From Linum tenue (taxonomy: Eukaryota > Streptophyta > Magnoliopsida > Malpighiales > Linaceae): 64,000 nucleotides of DNA. The notes beneath the pieces are model-generated. The model saw only the letters and a list, made by a program, of their open reading frames with translations, was not told the origin of the DNA and ran no database searches. Made by a program: the position numbers and the translations under genes. Numbering within the stretch: position 1 is the first letter of the stretch; every line of letters starts with the position of its first letter. Positions 44,760-56,598 of the stretch are shown piece after piece. Where the stretch lies: contig CAMGYJ010000005.1 in NCBI GenBank assembly GCA_946122785.1, forward strand, positions 79,974,547 to 80,038,546. Reading direction: 5' to 3'.

Positions 44760-45413
44760 ACCAGAGAAAAAAGTTGATGGGTGGTGATGGGCTGAGTGAG
44801 CTCCCATGGTCTAGGTCAAATCATTATACAAATACATCATAATAAATGCATAAACATGCACCTATCTTCACCTAGAGTCCACTACACCACACTAGCCTCT
44901 TTCTTCCTGCTACATGGAAGGAAAGGAAAGAATGAACCAAGGCTATAAATCAACCCCAGCTGTCATCAACAAATGAGATTTGCCTCTCCGTGACTCCCTC
45001 ACCATGGATGAAAGAACTTCATTACACTTGCAACACCCATTTCTTTCTATATGGTTGTCTCATCAGGATGCAACAAATGATACTACATCGTGATAGCGGC
45101 CGTGAGATCGTCACGAAATAGCCGCGAGATCGAACAGTTTGGCAGGAAGGTGCATTTTGCTAGCTCAAATCTAGCTTAGTTACAGTCCCTAGCCAGTTTC
45201 CTCAAAAGCATCTCGATGCTAATTGCTGTTCTAGAGGCGTGGGATGTGATCATATGATGGATGATAGAATATGATAATACTATTTACTAAACACATGCAC
45301 ATAACTACTACTAATATAATACTACATCTGTTTTTTTTATCGTTATATTATTTTCATTCTATCACTTCATTTCATGGCAGTAGTTCACATTATCTGTTTT
45401 CTTTATTAGCTAG
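44229..45413. other. Intergenic 3' of the TERMINAL EAR1-like gene
   Basis: Contains a (CT)18 microsatellite (listed) and otherwise no recognised gene. ORFs here are short and composition-driven. Confidence 0.4.
44722..44757. repeat. (CT)18 microsatellite
   Basis: Uninterrupted CT dinucleotides over 36 bp. Confidence 0.97.
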
Positions 45414-47749
45414 CTAGCTGCTGCTGCTGCTGCTGTCCCTGTCACTGTTCTCATTCTCATCCCCACCGCCGCTGCAGTCATTCTCTTCGGCAGAAGGGCT
45501 GTTTTTTAGGCCATCTCCGTTACCATTCTGTTCTTCCTCCTGATTCTGCTTCTGAACATTGTCTCCTGCTCCTCCGTTGATGGGGCAAGGGTCAGTCAGC
45601 TGCTTCCCATCCCTCGGCGGGGAGAATACCACCGGCAGATAGTGCTCCACCTCGCTCGGGAACTTGCTGTTCTTGAAATGCTCTTTCAACGCCTCCAACC
45701 CCTTTATCATCCACCCACCATTCAAAAATCAGAACGAAACCCAAAACGAAACAAATGAAAAAGAGTGCAGCTTTGCGAAAAACTAATAATTTCTACCTGG
45801 ACTCTGGCGTAGGTGACTTCACAGATCTTCTTGGAGTTGAAGACCTCCCAATGTTGATGGTGGAACGCCTTGTACAGCCTCCACGCCCCTTGCGGCGATG
45901 TCATGTTCACGAACCCATATCCCACATTGCACTTGTTGCTGCGTTTCAATTTGATTCGATTACTTTACATGCACACACCACGATGATGGATACAGAACTA
46001 GAGAGAGAAAGCTAGAGATAGAGAGAGAAGAGTACTCACTTGAAATCAATCGGGAGATATACAAAATCATAAGATGAGAAAGGCTGCTGATTGTGTTCTT
46101 CACCACCACCATCATCATCACCAGCAATCTGCTCGTTGCAGTGGATGCAGTGATTGTCCAGCATGTTCAACAGCAGCTTCTGACTGTTCCAATAAAGAAA
46201 TAGAACCCCCAAATTCAAAACCCAAATCTTAAAATAGGGGGAAAGAAAAAAGCAACAGAAAAGATTGTATCTTTTATAATATGGACCTGTACTTATTGGG
46301 TATGTTCTTTATCATTACAGTAGTCCTGGAATCCCCCCAATTAGACGATGATGAAGATGATGATTCCACCATTGCTTCTTCGTTTATTAGAAATCGGCTG
46401 TCATACCGATTGTTATTCCCTTTCATCAATTGCTTCCCTCCTTTCCAAACCCTACTGCAACCATTACCATTCCCGCTTCCACTTCCACCACCACTCTTCT
46501 GCTGCTGCAAACCCACACGGCTATGGCTTAATTTCTTCCCACCTCCCTTCATCGACAAGCCCTCCATTCCCAGAGAAAACCCGTCCACAATAGGATTCTT
46601 CCTCACCATTATACGAGGTGGCGAAGATGGCCGAGGGTTGAAACTCCGCCGGGTAGACGGCGGCGGCGTTGGTCGGAGTGGGATGTACTTTGTATCCTTG
46701 TCGATTACTTTTGCACTGTTGTTGGCGGTGGAATTGAAGAACTTCTTGCTGAACCCACCTGGCCGGCTGAACTCAATCACCACAGGCCGCCCCAAAATCT
46801 CTTTCCCGTTCATCTCACTCAAAGCTCTGGCGGCGTCTCTCACGTCGTAGAACTCCACAAACCGCTGCTGCTTCTTTAGCGGTGTCTCTCTCACCTCCTT
46901 CACCGCCCCTGTAAAAAACAAAAATTATTCACTGAGACATATCGTCGAACACTACGTGCGCTTTGCTTCCCCCAAAAAATTTGGGGCTACATTAAATTGC
47001 TATTGTCTTTATGGGTTACCGAAAGGTTGGAAGATCTGTTGGAGCTGAGAAGTGGAAGCGTTGGGGTCCAAATTGAAGACGACGATGGTCCCCTGGTTAT
47101 GACCCTCGGTGACGGCGTCGATCGACGGGATCGTGAACTGGGCCCACACGCCGCCGCCCCACCCCAGGTGGAAGAAGGGTCCACGCGCCGCCGCCGTGAT
47201 AAACCTGCCCCCACCACCGGCCTGGTACTGCATGCGGTGGTCCCGGATGGCGGTCAGCGCCGCCTCAGCGTGGCGGATGTCGTAGAAATGCACGGTGGCG
47301 AACCCGTCGCGGATCCTCTCCATCTGGACGCCCCTCACGTCGCCGAACACTTCGAGCTCGCGGCGGATTAGGGTTTCGCTGACGACGCCTCCGTCGGTGG
47401 GGAGCGAGGAGAGTAGAATCGCCCGTGTCGGGGTCAGCAACGGCGGCGCCGCCGCCGGCGGAGGACTCGGTTCGGGCTGGGGAAGGTAATCGTGATTGAA
47501 ATGGTAAGACACGTTGAGATTGTGATGAAACGGGTGGAAGTGGTGGGGGTGGTAGCCGAGGAGTCCGACGCCGCCGTCGGCGGCGTACGAAGGCGGCGGA
47601 GGTGGGTAGAAGAATTGGTTGTGGAGGGGAGGTGGAAGGACGGCGAGGTGGTGGTGAGGCGGAGGTGAGATGACGTGGCGGGGGCGGAACTCTTGGGCTT
47701 GAGGGTCGAGGGAGCCAGGGAAACGGAGGTACCCACCGGCGTCTCCCAT
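45414..47749 (-). CDS. TERMINAL EAR1-like (Mei2-family) RNA-binding protein, 5 exons
   Basis: Predicted coding exons: 47749-47020, 46908-46287, 46183-46040, 45938-45797 and 45701-45414. All junctions are GT-AG and join in frame to 641 aa. Residues 1-105 are Pro/His-rich. RRM1 is at about 109-172 ([17 protein letters not shown]) and RRM2 at about 219-296 ([18 protein letters not shown]). A low-complexity linker follows. The Mei2-type C-terminal RRM starts near 438 ([20 protein letters not shown]) and includes [13 protein letters not shown] and [20 protein letters not shown]. The C-terminus is acidic and Ser-rich. The domain set is that of TERMINAL EAR1 / TEL proteins. In maize and rice these are expressed in shoot and leaf tips and control leaf initiation rate and internode pattern, probably by binding RNA. 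The role here is inferred from family. No defect seen; hAT MITEs begin about 500 bp upstream. Confidence 0.93.
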
Positions 47750-48247
47750 GGCAGAGTTTGGGGATTTTGGGTTCTGGGTATTTGTTGACGGGACAGTATA
47801 TGGAGATGGTGTTTGCTGGTTTTTGTAGGATTTTGATTTTCTCTCTCTTCTGGTTCGCCCTTTCTCTCACTAAGGATGTCTGTCTTTATTGGAGGGAAGA
47901 GGCCAAAATGGAGGGGGGAAGAAGAGCAGTAGAAGTAGTGTTGCTTTTTCTTCTGATTTTCTACAGCTTTCTTTTGGTGGTCAAGCTAAAGTTGCTAAAA
48001 ATGTCCTTTTGTTTTTTTGCTTTTTGTTTTTGCTCACTCCCAGTTTGAAAGAATGGTGGAGATTTACCATTCTGTCCCCCACCTTCTGTTCACTGTCTGC
48101 CACAGTCAAATTCTCTTCCTCTTGCACAAAGACCGATTCAAGTGTGTGTTCTGTTCTTCTTTTGGGTTAAGAGCAAAATTAGTTTTTGTTCCAAAACTCA
48201 AAGATTATTATGTATTAATTTTTGAGTTTTGGAATATTATTTCTTTG
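47750..48247. other. Upstream region of the TERMINAL EAR1-like gene
   Basis: About 500 bp, T-rich and pyrimidine-rich on the plus strand (47830-48050). It presumably contains the 5' UTR and core promoter. A CCATATACTG stretch on the minus strand near 47795-47804 is a weak TATA candidate. Confidence 0.4.
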
Positions 48248-48816
48248 CTTTGGGGTAGAGATGGCAAAAATATCCGTAACCGTGGATATTCGCTCGAATC
48301 CGGTCTAGTCGGGTAGGGTAAAACCCGAACCCGAAGGACACTTAGTGGGTACGGGTAAAACCCGAACCCGAATATTGCGGGTAATGGGTGGGCATGGGTT
48401 TCTCACTATCCGACCCGAACTCGCCCGATTATACACATGCATATGTATTTTGTCTAGAAATAATCATTATTTTTCTCTAACATATTTTATATTTAGCATA
48501 TAAATATAACGTTTTCATGAAATTGTGTTGTTTTAGTTAATTTTCTTCATTCTAGTGAATTCTTGTCGTACTTTTTCTCTTACTTAATATAAGAATACGT
48601 GTGAATGTTAACATATTGGTTGGAGTTATGAAGAGAAATTAATATCCATGGGTAACCGTGGATACCCGAAACCCGAACGGGTATGGGCATGGTTTTGATT
48701 TTCTACCCGTTTCACATGTGAGTATGGGTATGGGTAAAACCCGAAGTACTTTGGGTAGGGTAACGGATATGCACTATCCGCCCCCGATCCGACCCATTGC
48801 CATCCCTACTTTGGGG
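48248..48816. mobile_element. hAT MITE (553 bp) upstream of the TEL gene
   Basis: The body is 48256-48808. Left end TAGAGATGGCAAAAATATCC; right end, reverse-complemented, TAGGGATGGCAATGGGTC. Perfect 8-bp duplication CTTTGGGG at 48248-48255 and 48809-48816. Subterminal ACCCGAACCCG-type repeats; AT-rich core; no transposase. Confidence 0.93.
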
Positions 48817-49209
48817 GAAAAAAAAAGGTTGGCGGGGTTTGTTGAATTATTTATGGGATAAATAGGGAAGGAAATGTGAATATTATATCCGCTTAAATTA
48901 GTTTCCATTTTTTTCACTCTACAAAATGTTAAATAACATTAAGATGAATAAGTAACATTGTGAAATACAACACGTGAAAGTAGATTTCATACTTAAAAAG
49001 TGTTGATAGAATTTTTGTTTTATAGTTTTTACAAATTTGAAAGTTTGGAGTTTATCCTATTCAGTCTGGACAAACGTTATATATAGAGAAATTTTTTATT
49101 AATCAACTTCTGTAAGTGGTAGAGACTCTCATGTTTATGTTTAGCTACATCAAGGATTCAAGGTCAAAACACAAAAGAAAAATGTAACTACGAATTACAA
49201 ATAACTGAA
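48817..49209. other. AT-rich spacer, no gene
   Basis: About 390 bp between two related hAT MITEs. No ORF or repeat recognised. Confidence 0.5.
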
Positions 49210-49740
49210 AAACGGACTAGGGATGGCAATTTTGTCCATACCCATGGGTATTTTACTATCCAACCCAATTGGGTTGGGTATGAAATCCAAATATATGGAT
49301 ATGGGTAAAGTTTGATGGGTTTGTACCCATACCCATTTACTTTGGGTTGGATTTGGGTTTGTACCCATGCCCAAACACAAATTACAGTTTGGTACCTAAA
49401 CTTAATAGATATGCATATTTAGTACCTAAATTTAATTTTTTTTGCATATAAGTCCTCAAAATATCGATGGAAAATTACGTTTTGGTACCTAAAATTTTTT
49501 GGTCTTACATTTTGGTACCTAAACTTTTCAATTTTTACAAATAGGTCCAATATTGCATGTGTAGTTAAAACACTCTCAAGTAAATGGATATCCATATCCA
49601 ACCCATACCCATTTAGATAATATCCATATCTAACCCAAACCCATACACACATCACCCAAACCCTACCCATAATAAATGGGTCTACTTGGGTTTGGGCAAA
49701 ATTACCCATGGGTGGGTAAATTGCCATCCCTAAAACGGAC
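49210..49740. mobile_element. hAT MITE (515 bp), same end type as its neighbour
   Basis: The body is 49218-49732. Left end TAGGGATGGCAATTTTGTCC; right end, reverse-complemented, TAGGGATGGCAATTTACCC. Perfect 8-bp duplication AAACGGAC at 49210-49217 and 49733-49740. The arms carry many TACCCAT / ATGGGTA repeats. Its centre contains a foreign-looking block (listed next). Confidence 0.94.
49384..49555. repeat. Four TTTGGTACCTAAA-type repeats inside the MITE
   Basis: Copies near 49390, 49417, 49482 and 49510, spaced 27-65 bp, in a block unlike the TACCCAT-rich arms on either side. It may be a second small element nested in the MITE, but no duplication was found. Confidence 0.5.
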
Positions 49741-50184
49741 GAGTGAAATACCAAGATATATAGAGAAAAAAATGGCCAACTCTATTTTCACTTTGCATTT
49801 CTCTTGAAATGACTGTTGCTTTAGAGTTTAGACGGATGGTCACAACGTTATTGTGATCATGGCGGTGGAATATCGACTGGTACAAATCAGATTCAACCGG
49901 TATTTGATTATATATATATAGCTAAATTCATTTTGTGTTAATGATTTATGGCTTTCCTGCATGTTTTACTAGAACTGACATAATCAGGGATAATATGATT
50001 GTATCAACAATCGGATCATATCACTTGACAAACCAAAATAACAATATAAATCGGTGTGACAAACTTTAACCCGCAATTTTGTTCAAAATTGAAAATTGTG
50101 AACGTATTGGTAATAATTTATGTAGATAATTCGAGCTATTACTAGCAAGGAAAATGGCCTAGGGTGAAGGTAGAAAGTTGCATG

Positions 50185-50188
<4 letters not shown>
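49741..50188. other. Intergenic, no gene seen
   Basis: AT-rich, with a short TA run at 49910-49920. Nothing supported. Confidence 0.45.

Positions 50189-50255
<67 letters not shown>
50189..50255. repeat. (GA)33 microsatellite
   Basis: About 67 bp of perfect GA repeats, the longest microsatellite in the window. Confidence 0.97.
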
Positions 50256-50256
<1 letters not shown>

Positions 50257-51161
50257 CATCGGAAAAGCCAAAGGTTTCAGTCGGAAACTGATGGATAAGT
50301 GCCCAAGTGATGTGATGGAATAGCCTTCCTCTCTTCTCTCTCTGTCTAGTGTTGTTGTGCTAAGTGCTAACCCTTTCTTCTGTTACCACTTTTATAAGCT
50401 GCTAGCTAGCGTTATTAGAGTGAGTTGGGAAGTCAGAAGCAATGGGTTCTTTCTTCTGCCTCTGCGAAATTGCCAATTCCTTCATATATCTCGCTTTTGA
50501 TATGTCCCTCTCTTTTGACTTGGTTACATGTCTCTTTCTACGTCGTATTAAGTGGTGCGACGTTCAAGTACTCTAGCCACTCCATAGTCCATACGCTGCT
50601 AAAGCCGGGCTGTAATGTAACTTCTTATAGTACCGATATTAGACTAGTTGGTTTATATGGAGTCGATTTGATTGTGAAGTCATGAATTCAAATCCTTATA
50701 ATCATCAATATTAACAAATGTCTTGGGAAAGCACTTTAAATATATACGTACATATTTGGATCTCTCCTAACTTTGCAATATATACGTATAAATGTTTTAA
50801 GAAAGTAGTTAAAATATATACGTATATATTTGGATCTCTCCTAACAACTCTATTTATTGTGACCCGTTGGTTTATGATAAATTAAACTATGCTTTCAGTG
50901 TCACCGTGTCAATAAATATATTTGTAACGTGCTAATGATTGATGAGTTTGTAGAATGCGAGACATAGATAGTGGTCGTCGAACATGAAACGTGCAACCTA
51001 ACAATATGCGTGTATTCAAAAGTTATGGATCCCGCTAGAATGTCCTCACTACATTAGCTAGATTGGATTCATGAATAGTCGGATTAGATTGATGAATTGA
51101 TAGATGACAATCTATCCCTTACTGCTTGGTTAATTGCATACCGGTTCTTGTATATGCCTTG
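50256..51161. other. Intergenic with a small direct duplication
   Basis: No gene recognised. It holds the duplicated 56-bp unit listed separately. Confidence 0.45.
50716..50845 (+). repeat. Direct duplication, two 56-bp units, period 74
   Basis: Units 50716-50771 and 50790-50845 share AAATG, then TATATACGTA, then ATATTTGGATCTCTCCTAAC, with a few differences. Confidence 0.85.
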
Positions 51162-51604
51162 CTCGTGATTAGGGCTGGCTATTTGGTCCTGGTTTTTTGG
51201 TTTTACCCAAACCGGACCGAGACCGGACCGGATAGTAAACAATCCAATCCAATCTTTGGGCTTAGATTTGAGGTAAAAAACCGTTCGGGACCGCATAAAA
51301 AACTGGATAAAGACCGGATAAGAGAGCTCAACACCCAAAACTTAAGGATAATTAGCATAAACGGTTACAAACCTTTGCACTTAGTACAAAACTTAACCAA
51401 CTCCTCACCCTTTTAGGCCTTAGGTCACTCAAATCCCCACAAACTCAATATAAAATCAAGACCGAATTGGGATCGGACCGAATCAACACCGGACTGTATC
51501 CAATCCAATCTTTGATCCTTATATTTTCGAAAAGATCGAACTGGACCGGATCAATTTGGGCCAATTTAACCGGACCGGACCGTATAGCCACCCCTACTGG
51601 TGAT
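51162..51604. mobile_element. hAT MITE (427 bp)
   Basis: The body is 51170-51596. Left end TAGGGCTGGCTATTTGGTCC; right end, reverse-complemented, TAGGGGTGGCTATACGGTCC. Duplications CTCGTGAT (51162-51169) and CTGGTGAT (51597-51604) differ at one base. The arms are rich in ACCGGACCG. Confidence 0.9.
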
Positions 51605-52089
51605 GGGTTGAAATCCTTTTTTACCCATAAATAGGATCGTTGGCATATCTTCTGTAGGGTTTGAAACGGGATGAAAAAAGGCTGCTGCACATATCCAACT
51701 GGGTGGTTCTCCTTCTCCAAAACTCTGGGGCTTTCCTTTGTTTCCTTCTAACGTAACTCTCTCTCTCTCTCTCTCTCTCTTTGACAAAGGACAGTGACGT
51801 TTTCTTCTTTTATCTATCACAATTCAGTGATTCACACAGATCCCTCCTTCAGAAGTTTGAACACCAGAGTGAAGACGAGATCCAGTCTTGTTTGACCGTT
51901 TGGCTCTTACGTGCCAACTCTGGTTTAGCAGATCATAAGAAGTTCAACTTACATATATATATATATTTGCTTCTGTCAAGTTGATATATCATGTGGTGTA
52001 AATAGTGATGTACTTTTTTTTTTTGGTTTCTTTAAATAATTTGTTGATCCTTTGGAGATGAACAAATCCGCTTTTCCTAATCCGACAGG
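51605..52089. other. Intergenic, no gene seen
   Basis: Includes a short CT run (51757-51780), a TA run near 51952-51966 and poly-T. No coding signal. Confidence 0.45.
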
Positions 52090-53046
52090 AAGACAATTAG
52101 TTTTTTTTTTTTTGACAAAGGATTTACTTGTATTGCTCTTTGAAAGAAAAGTTACAAGGGAAGCCAAACAAAGAAGCCCAGAAAAGATCAAGGCAAGCCA
52201 AACATAAGCACACGGTTGTACAATCTGTGTTAAAGGAATACAAAACGAGAAGAACAGAACACAGAAAATATCAACCCAAAACATCAGCAACACTTGAATC
52301 AGATCCAAAAGACACCGAAAGCTCCCTTGCAAACAAACCAATCAAAGAGCACCAAGCATAATCAGCTCGTCCGATCCGACCGAGTCCATGACAATTGAAT
52401 ACAACGCCAAATGCCGCCTCCTGGGAGTCGCTCGAAGACGCTCAACACAGTGAATCTCTTGTGAGGGATTACATGGCGGTGGAAAGGGTAGAGGATCGAA
52501 ATGCTCCGAGCTGAAAAAGCAGAGGAAGACGAGGCACCAAGAACTTGGTCAAGGGAGAAGAGGAACCCAAACTCCAAAATCCAAGGTCTGAAACCGCAGT
52601 CAGAAGGGCCAGACATCGCCTTCCTTCCACCGACGCCGACCAAGAGGCAAATGACTACCAACAGGGGGAACGGAGGGGAAAACAATGAATCGATTCACCA
52701 TGCATGTTGTTGAACCCACCATCTAAAGAGGAGACCTCTAGATGCATAACCCAACTCCAAGGAGAGCAAATCCAGAAAGGAACCCTAGAACAGGGCAACG
52801 AAAGGCCATAAAGGCAGAAGAAGCTAAAAAGCTGGAAAATCCGATTGAAAAAGGCCAAACCAGAGGCAAGGAAGCATAAAAAAGCAAGGAAGATGAAAGA
52901 AAAATGGGCTACCGCCGGTTACCAAGAGGTGCCGGCGGCAACCCCTGCAAAAACCCAAGCAGAGGGGCTGGAGGAGAAGAGAGAAGACAAAGGAAAAATT
53001 TGAAAAAAAGTAAGAGAGAGTATCTATTAGGGAAAGACAATTAGTT
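52090..53046 (-). mobile_element. Non-autonomous poly(A) retroposon (931 bp)
   Basis: The body is about 52103-53033. AAGACAATTAGTT occurs at 52090-52102 and 53034-53046. A T run (52101-52113) beside the left duplication is the poly(A) tail of a minus-strand insertion. There is no RT and no tRNA-like A/B boxes at the 5' end, so it is not a typical SINE; it is too long for one and non-coding. It is related to the copy at 54387-55285. Confidence 0.8.
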
Positions 53047-54371
53047 AGGGTTTGAAATTTGAGACTAGGTTTTTTTCACATTTATTTATCGAGCTACCTA
53101 CTTTGATATTGGGTATGTGATGATACTGTGTTGAAATATGATGGTATCAAATTTTTTTGATCCAAAATCGTGTTCATGTCATAGGAGTTAAGATTTCGTT
53201 TAGGATTCTAAAACTCAAAGCTAGATGTATATCAGATGTCGCACAAGGGACAAGCTAGACGGTAGATGTATATGAATAATGTGTTTTAAGGCAAACACAT
53301 TTTTTATGGGGCGAGACTAGTGGTCCTGTTGTAGATTTTGCAGCAGCTTATGGTTTGAGTTTTTAGAGAGATAATTTCCAAAAAAATCAGTTACGCGTTT
53401 TGCTGAAAAATTACTACTAATGTTTTTAATATAAAAAGTGACATAAAATTAATATAAAGTAAAAATAAAAATTCTAAAAAAAGTTGCTAAAATGGATCTT
53501 GTTAGTTTATTTTATAGTAAATAATAATATTATTTTATAATTTATTTCATTTTTAGAATGATATAAATGAAAGAGAAATTGCCTTTTTTTCAATAAAATT
53601 AAAATATCGTAATTATTATTATGTAGTTTCAAAATATTTGTTTGCATAAGTTTCAAATCGGAGTTTTTGTTTTTATGTAATACAAAAGCCGGTTTTAGAG
53701 ATATTTGATCCTGCTTTACCTTTTGAACCAGAAAAACACTTCTAAAAATCAGCCAAACATAAAATACTCTCGCCAATATAGAAATCTTAAAGAAAATGAA
53801 AAATAATCAAAATGGTTAATGGAAGCAATTCCATGTAGAAAGAAAATGCATGACCCGATTTAATATTCAAACCCTACATCCTAGTCTTGATTTCTTTTTG
53901 AACAAATGACAATAACTTTTGAGTATCTTTTCTTTGTTCTTTCTTTAGGGGATTTCTAATTTTGTATTAAGACAATAATGATGGGGATAAACCTCCTTTG
54001 GACATGTATAACAATACCCTATTAAAAAATATTCGCACCCTCACGAGCTTAATTGTTTATAAAAGCTTTCCCCTTTTGTGTGTGTTAGTGTTGTTGGTTT
54101 GTTCCCCATTTCCTCCACACTAATGCATGGGTCACTCCGAGAAAACTCCAAAAAGCTTAGACACTATACATACACATCCGCCTTTCTCGTTTTGTTTGAT
54201 TTCTTTTGTGAATGTATTTGTCTTTGAAGTTTTGAACTTTTTTATGCCCACAAAAAGCCATTGAAAGGGATGTTTAATTTGGTGCTCTAGCTCTACCTAC
54301 CTTGTGTATGGGACATTCCATATATGTGTGTGCCTCAATTAGCCCCACACCCTTCTGCCTCCCTTCACATC
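53047..54371. other. AT-rich intergenic, no gene recognised
   Basis: Very AT-rich (53390-53640 especially). Only short random ORFs. Nothing supported. Confidence 0.5.
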
Positions 54372-55300
54372 CCCTCCACAAGCTCTCTTTTTTCCTTCAC
54401 AAAAAGATCACTAATATTGCACTGAAACATCACATTTGTAAGGGGAGAGATACACAATGTAAGCTGGAAGCTAAGCAATAATGGATTCAAATGTCTGGTA
54501 GAAAAATTCAAAACAAAAGATTGAACCAGAAAATGAACGAGAGTCACATTTGATCAAACCCAACAAAATATAATCCACAACAGAAGGCTAACGATGTGAA
54601 ATCAGAATCCCCTCGCTTCCACAACCATCATCGCAACACAAGTAAGACTTCAGCTCGATCGTAAACCGAACAAGTCCATAATGATTGAACATGCAATACC
54701 ATAAGTCGCCACCTGTGAAACATTCAAAGACGACCCATCACAGTGGATGCCATCGAAGAGATTACTCGGCGATGGATAGGGTGAAATTGGGAAGCTATAA
54801 GCTGAACATGCCCAGGGAGCCTGAGGCAAAACGGATCAGGGTCCTGAGAGAAAAAGAACTTCCTTCACAATCTCCAAAGTGCAACAAAAAAAAACCCCGC
54901 AACCAACATCAACCGAAAATGACACCAAACTCCACCAAAGTGGAACTGAGAGGAAGCCCACATGCAAATCAGAGAAGAAGGAAGGGAAGACGAAAATGAC
55001 ACCAAATTTCTCAAAAGTGGAACTGAGAGGATGCCCACAAGCAAACCAGGGAAGGAAGGAAGAGAAGACCAGTGAATATGCTCACCAAAGAAGATAAGCA
55101 AACCACCGAAGAGTTGAACCCTCAAACATCGATACTCCATTGGAGGTGGTTGCAATTTTTAGACTTCAAGAGAACAAGGCCAAACCAGATCTAGAAACCT
55201 AGATCTGTGGCAGGAACCACTTAGGGGAAATTTAAAAAAACAACAAAGGTCTATAAATTCGTTAGCCATTCATGGCCTTTCCAAACCCTCCGCAAGCTCT
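54372..55300 (-). mobile_element. Second copy of the 0.9-kb retroposon (about 899 bp)
   Basis: The body is about 54387-55285. Duplications CCCTCCACAAGCTCT (54372-54386) and CCCTCCGCAAGCTCT (55286-55300) differ at one base. A T run at 54388-54393 marks the tail end. It aligns by eye with the copy at 52103-53033 in the order of blocks (TCCATxAxxATTGAA, then GTCGCxxxxTG, then CACAGTGxAT), though with much divergence. Confidence 0.75.
54908..55070. repeat. Tandem duplication (about 85 bp) inside the retroposon
   Basis: Two units, near 54916-54992 and 54993-55072, share AAAATGACACCAAA, then AAAGTGGAACTGAGAGGA, then GCCCACA and a GGAAG-rich end. Confidence 0.8.
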
Positions 55301-56036
55301 TAATGAGCACATTTTTTATTTTATTTTGTTGCCAATATCATCGATTCCATCCATATTCGTTGCAAGCAATATCGACTCATACAGTTTTCCAAGTACATAT
55401 GAAATCATTCACATGTCAATTGTACTTAAAGCTCTTGTTTTATATAGCTCAATTTGACTCGGAAATACCATGCACATATCCTCTCATTTTTGTGATGCAT
55501 GTCATTTGGGGTTTGAACCGGTCGAGATTAGTTAATGCGTTGGATTAAGGTTAGAAGAAACGAGTTTTTTTTTTATATAATGATGAATAATTTTTATTAT
55601 AAACTTGCAGCTTAAAACATATAGGCAAATGACCATATTCCATATATAGTCGAAAGGACTAATCAAGATTAATGGGTTTATGATGAGCTTTTAACTCAAC
55701 GCCTGAATGATTAACGACTAGCTAGCTAGGTCTTATGATTAATTATCTGAAGAAAGGTTTTGAAAGGAAAAGTATAATTAAAAGGAAAAGGGAGTAGTGG
55801 GTTTTATTTAATTTTTTAGGGTTTAGGGTTGGCCACGAAGAAGAAATCTAGGGAAGACAAAGAGAGAGCAAACCATCATGGGACAATGGGTCCTTATTTG
55901 CTTCCCCTTGTTACCAGGAATGTTGCTCCCTCTTATTTTCAGCTTCCACCACCGCCTTGCTAGCTCCCTCCCTCCCTCCTAAATCCTTATGTTTGTCAAT
56001 GCTAAGCTTCTTGTTTGTTTAATTATTCCATCTTAA
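55301..56036. other. Intergenic, no gene recognised
   Basis: AT-rich with a CTCCCTCCCTCC patch near 55966-55978 and a GGGTTTAGGGTT stretch at 55819-55830 (too short to be telomeric). Nothing supported. Confidence 0.45.
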
Positions 56037-56317
56037 TAAGCTCGTTTAGATAGATCAATCTAGAAATGACACAATTTGACCAATTGTCTCATTTTATACA
56101 CGAAGCAATTAAAACGAGTCGATTAGATTTACCTGCCCCTAAGGCCCCAACCCAAACAATTGAAATTGATTCAAAACGGATCAATTCAAAATACATCAGG
56201 CAAATTGATCCATCCAAATTTTTTGATGGCAAATAAGTCAATTTGGTGCAATTATCTCAAAACGAGACAATTACGTCAAATTGATTCATTACAATTCCTC
56301 ATCCAAACAACCCCTAA
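56037..56317. mobile_element. Tourist-like MITE (275 bp) with TAA duplication
   Basis: The body is 56040-56314. The ends are imperfect inverted repeats of about 65 bp: the left arm contains CGTTTAGATAGATCAAT and CAATTTGACCAATTGTCTC; the right arm, reverse-complemented, starts GGGGTTGTTTGGATGAGG and contains CAATTTGACGTAATTGTCTC. TAA flanks both sides. This fits PIF/Harbinger-derived MITEs. Confidence 0.75.
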
Positions 56318-56598
56318 TTAGATTTGAACATATGTGACTTGCATTGGCTTGACCACCAAGGTACTTGAGGGAAGTAGAGTTCTTGAGGCAATTATGAGCC
56401 GCAATGCTAACCCGTCCGACGCCATTTGATGGAGCTAGAGGCCATAAATCATTCCTAGACAAAAGCTCTAAGCAAAGTGTTTTCTGGCCAGTAAGCTTTT
56501 GTGTCCATAGTTTAATGGGCTGTACCTTTGTTTAATGGATTAAAACAAGATTTACACTTATGTAAATAAGTTTCGAATGAGAGTGTTTGATATTTTTT

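Noticed and set aside
46281..46850. 189-codon plus-strand ORF within the TERMINAL EAR1-like gene
   Set aside because: Shadow of exon 2; the minus strand has the RRM motifs and valid splice sites.
55819..55830. Telomere-like GGGTTTAGGGTT
   Set aside because: Fewer than two plant telomere units; chance or a common promoter motif.
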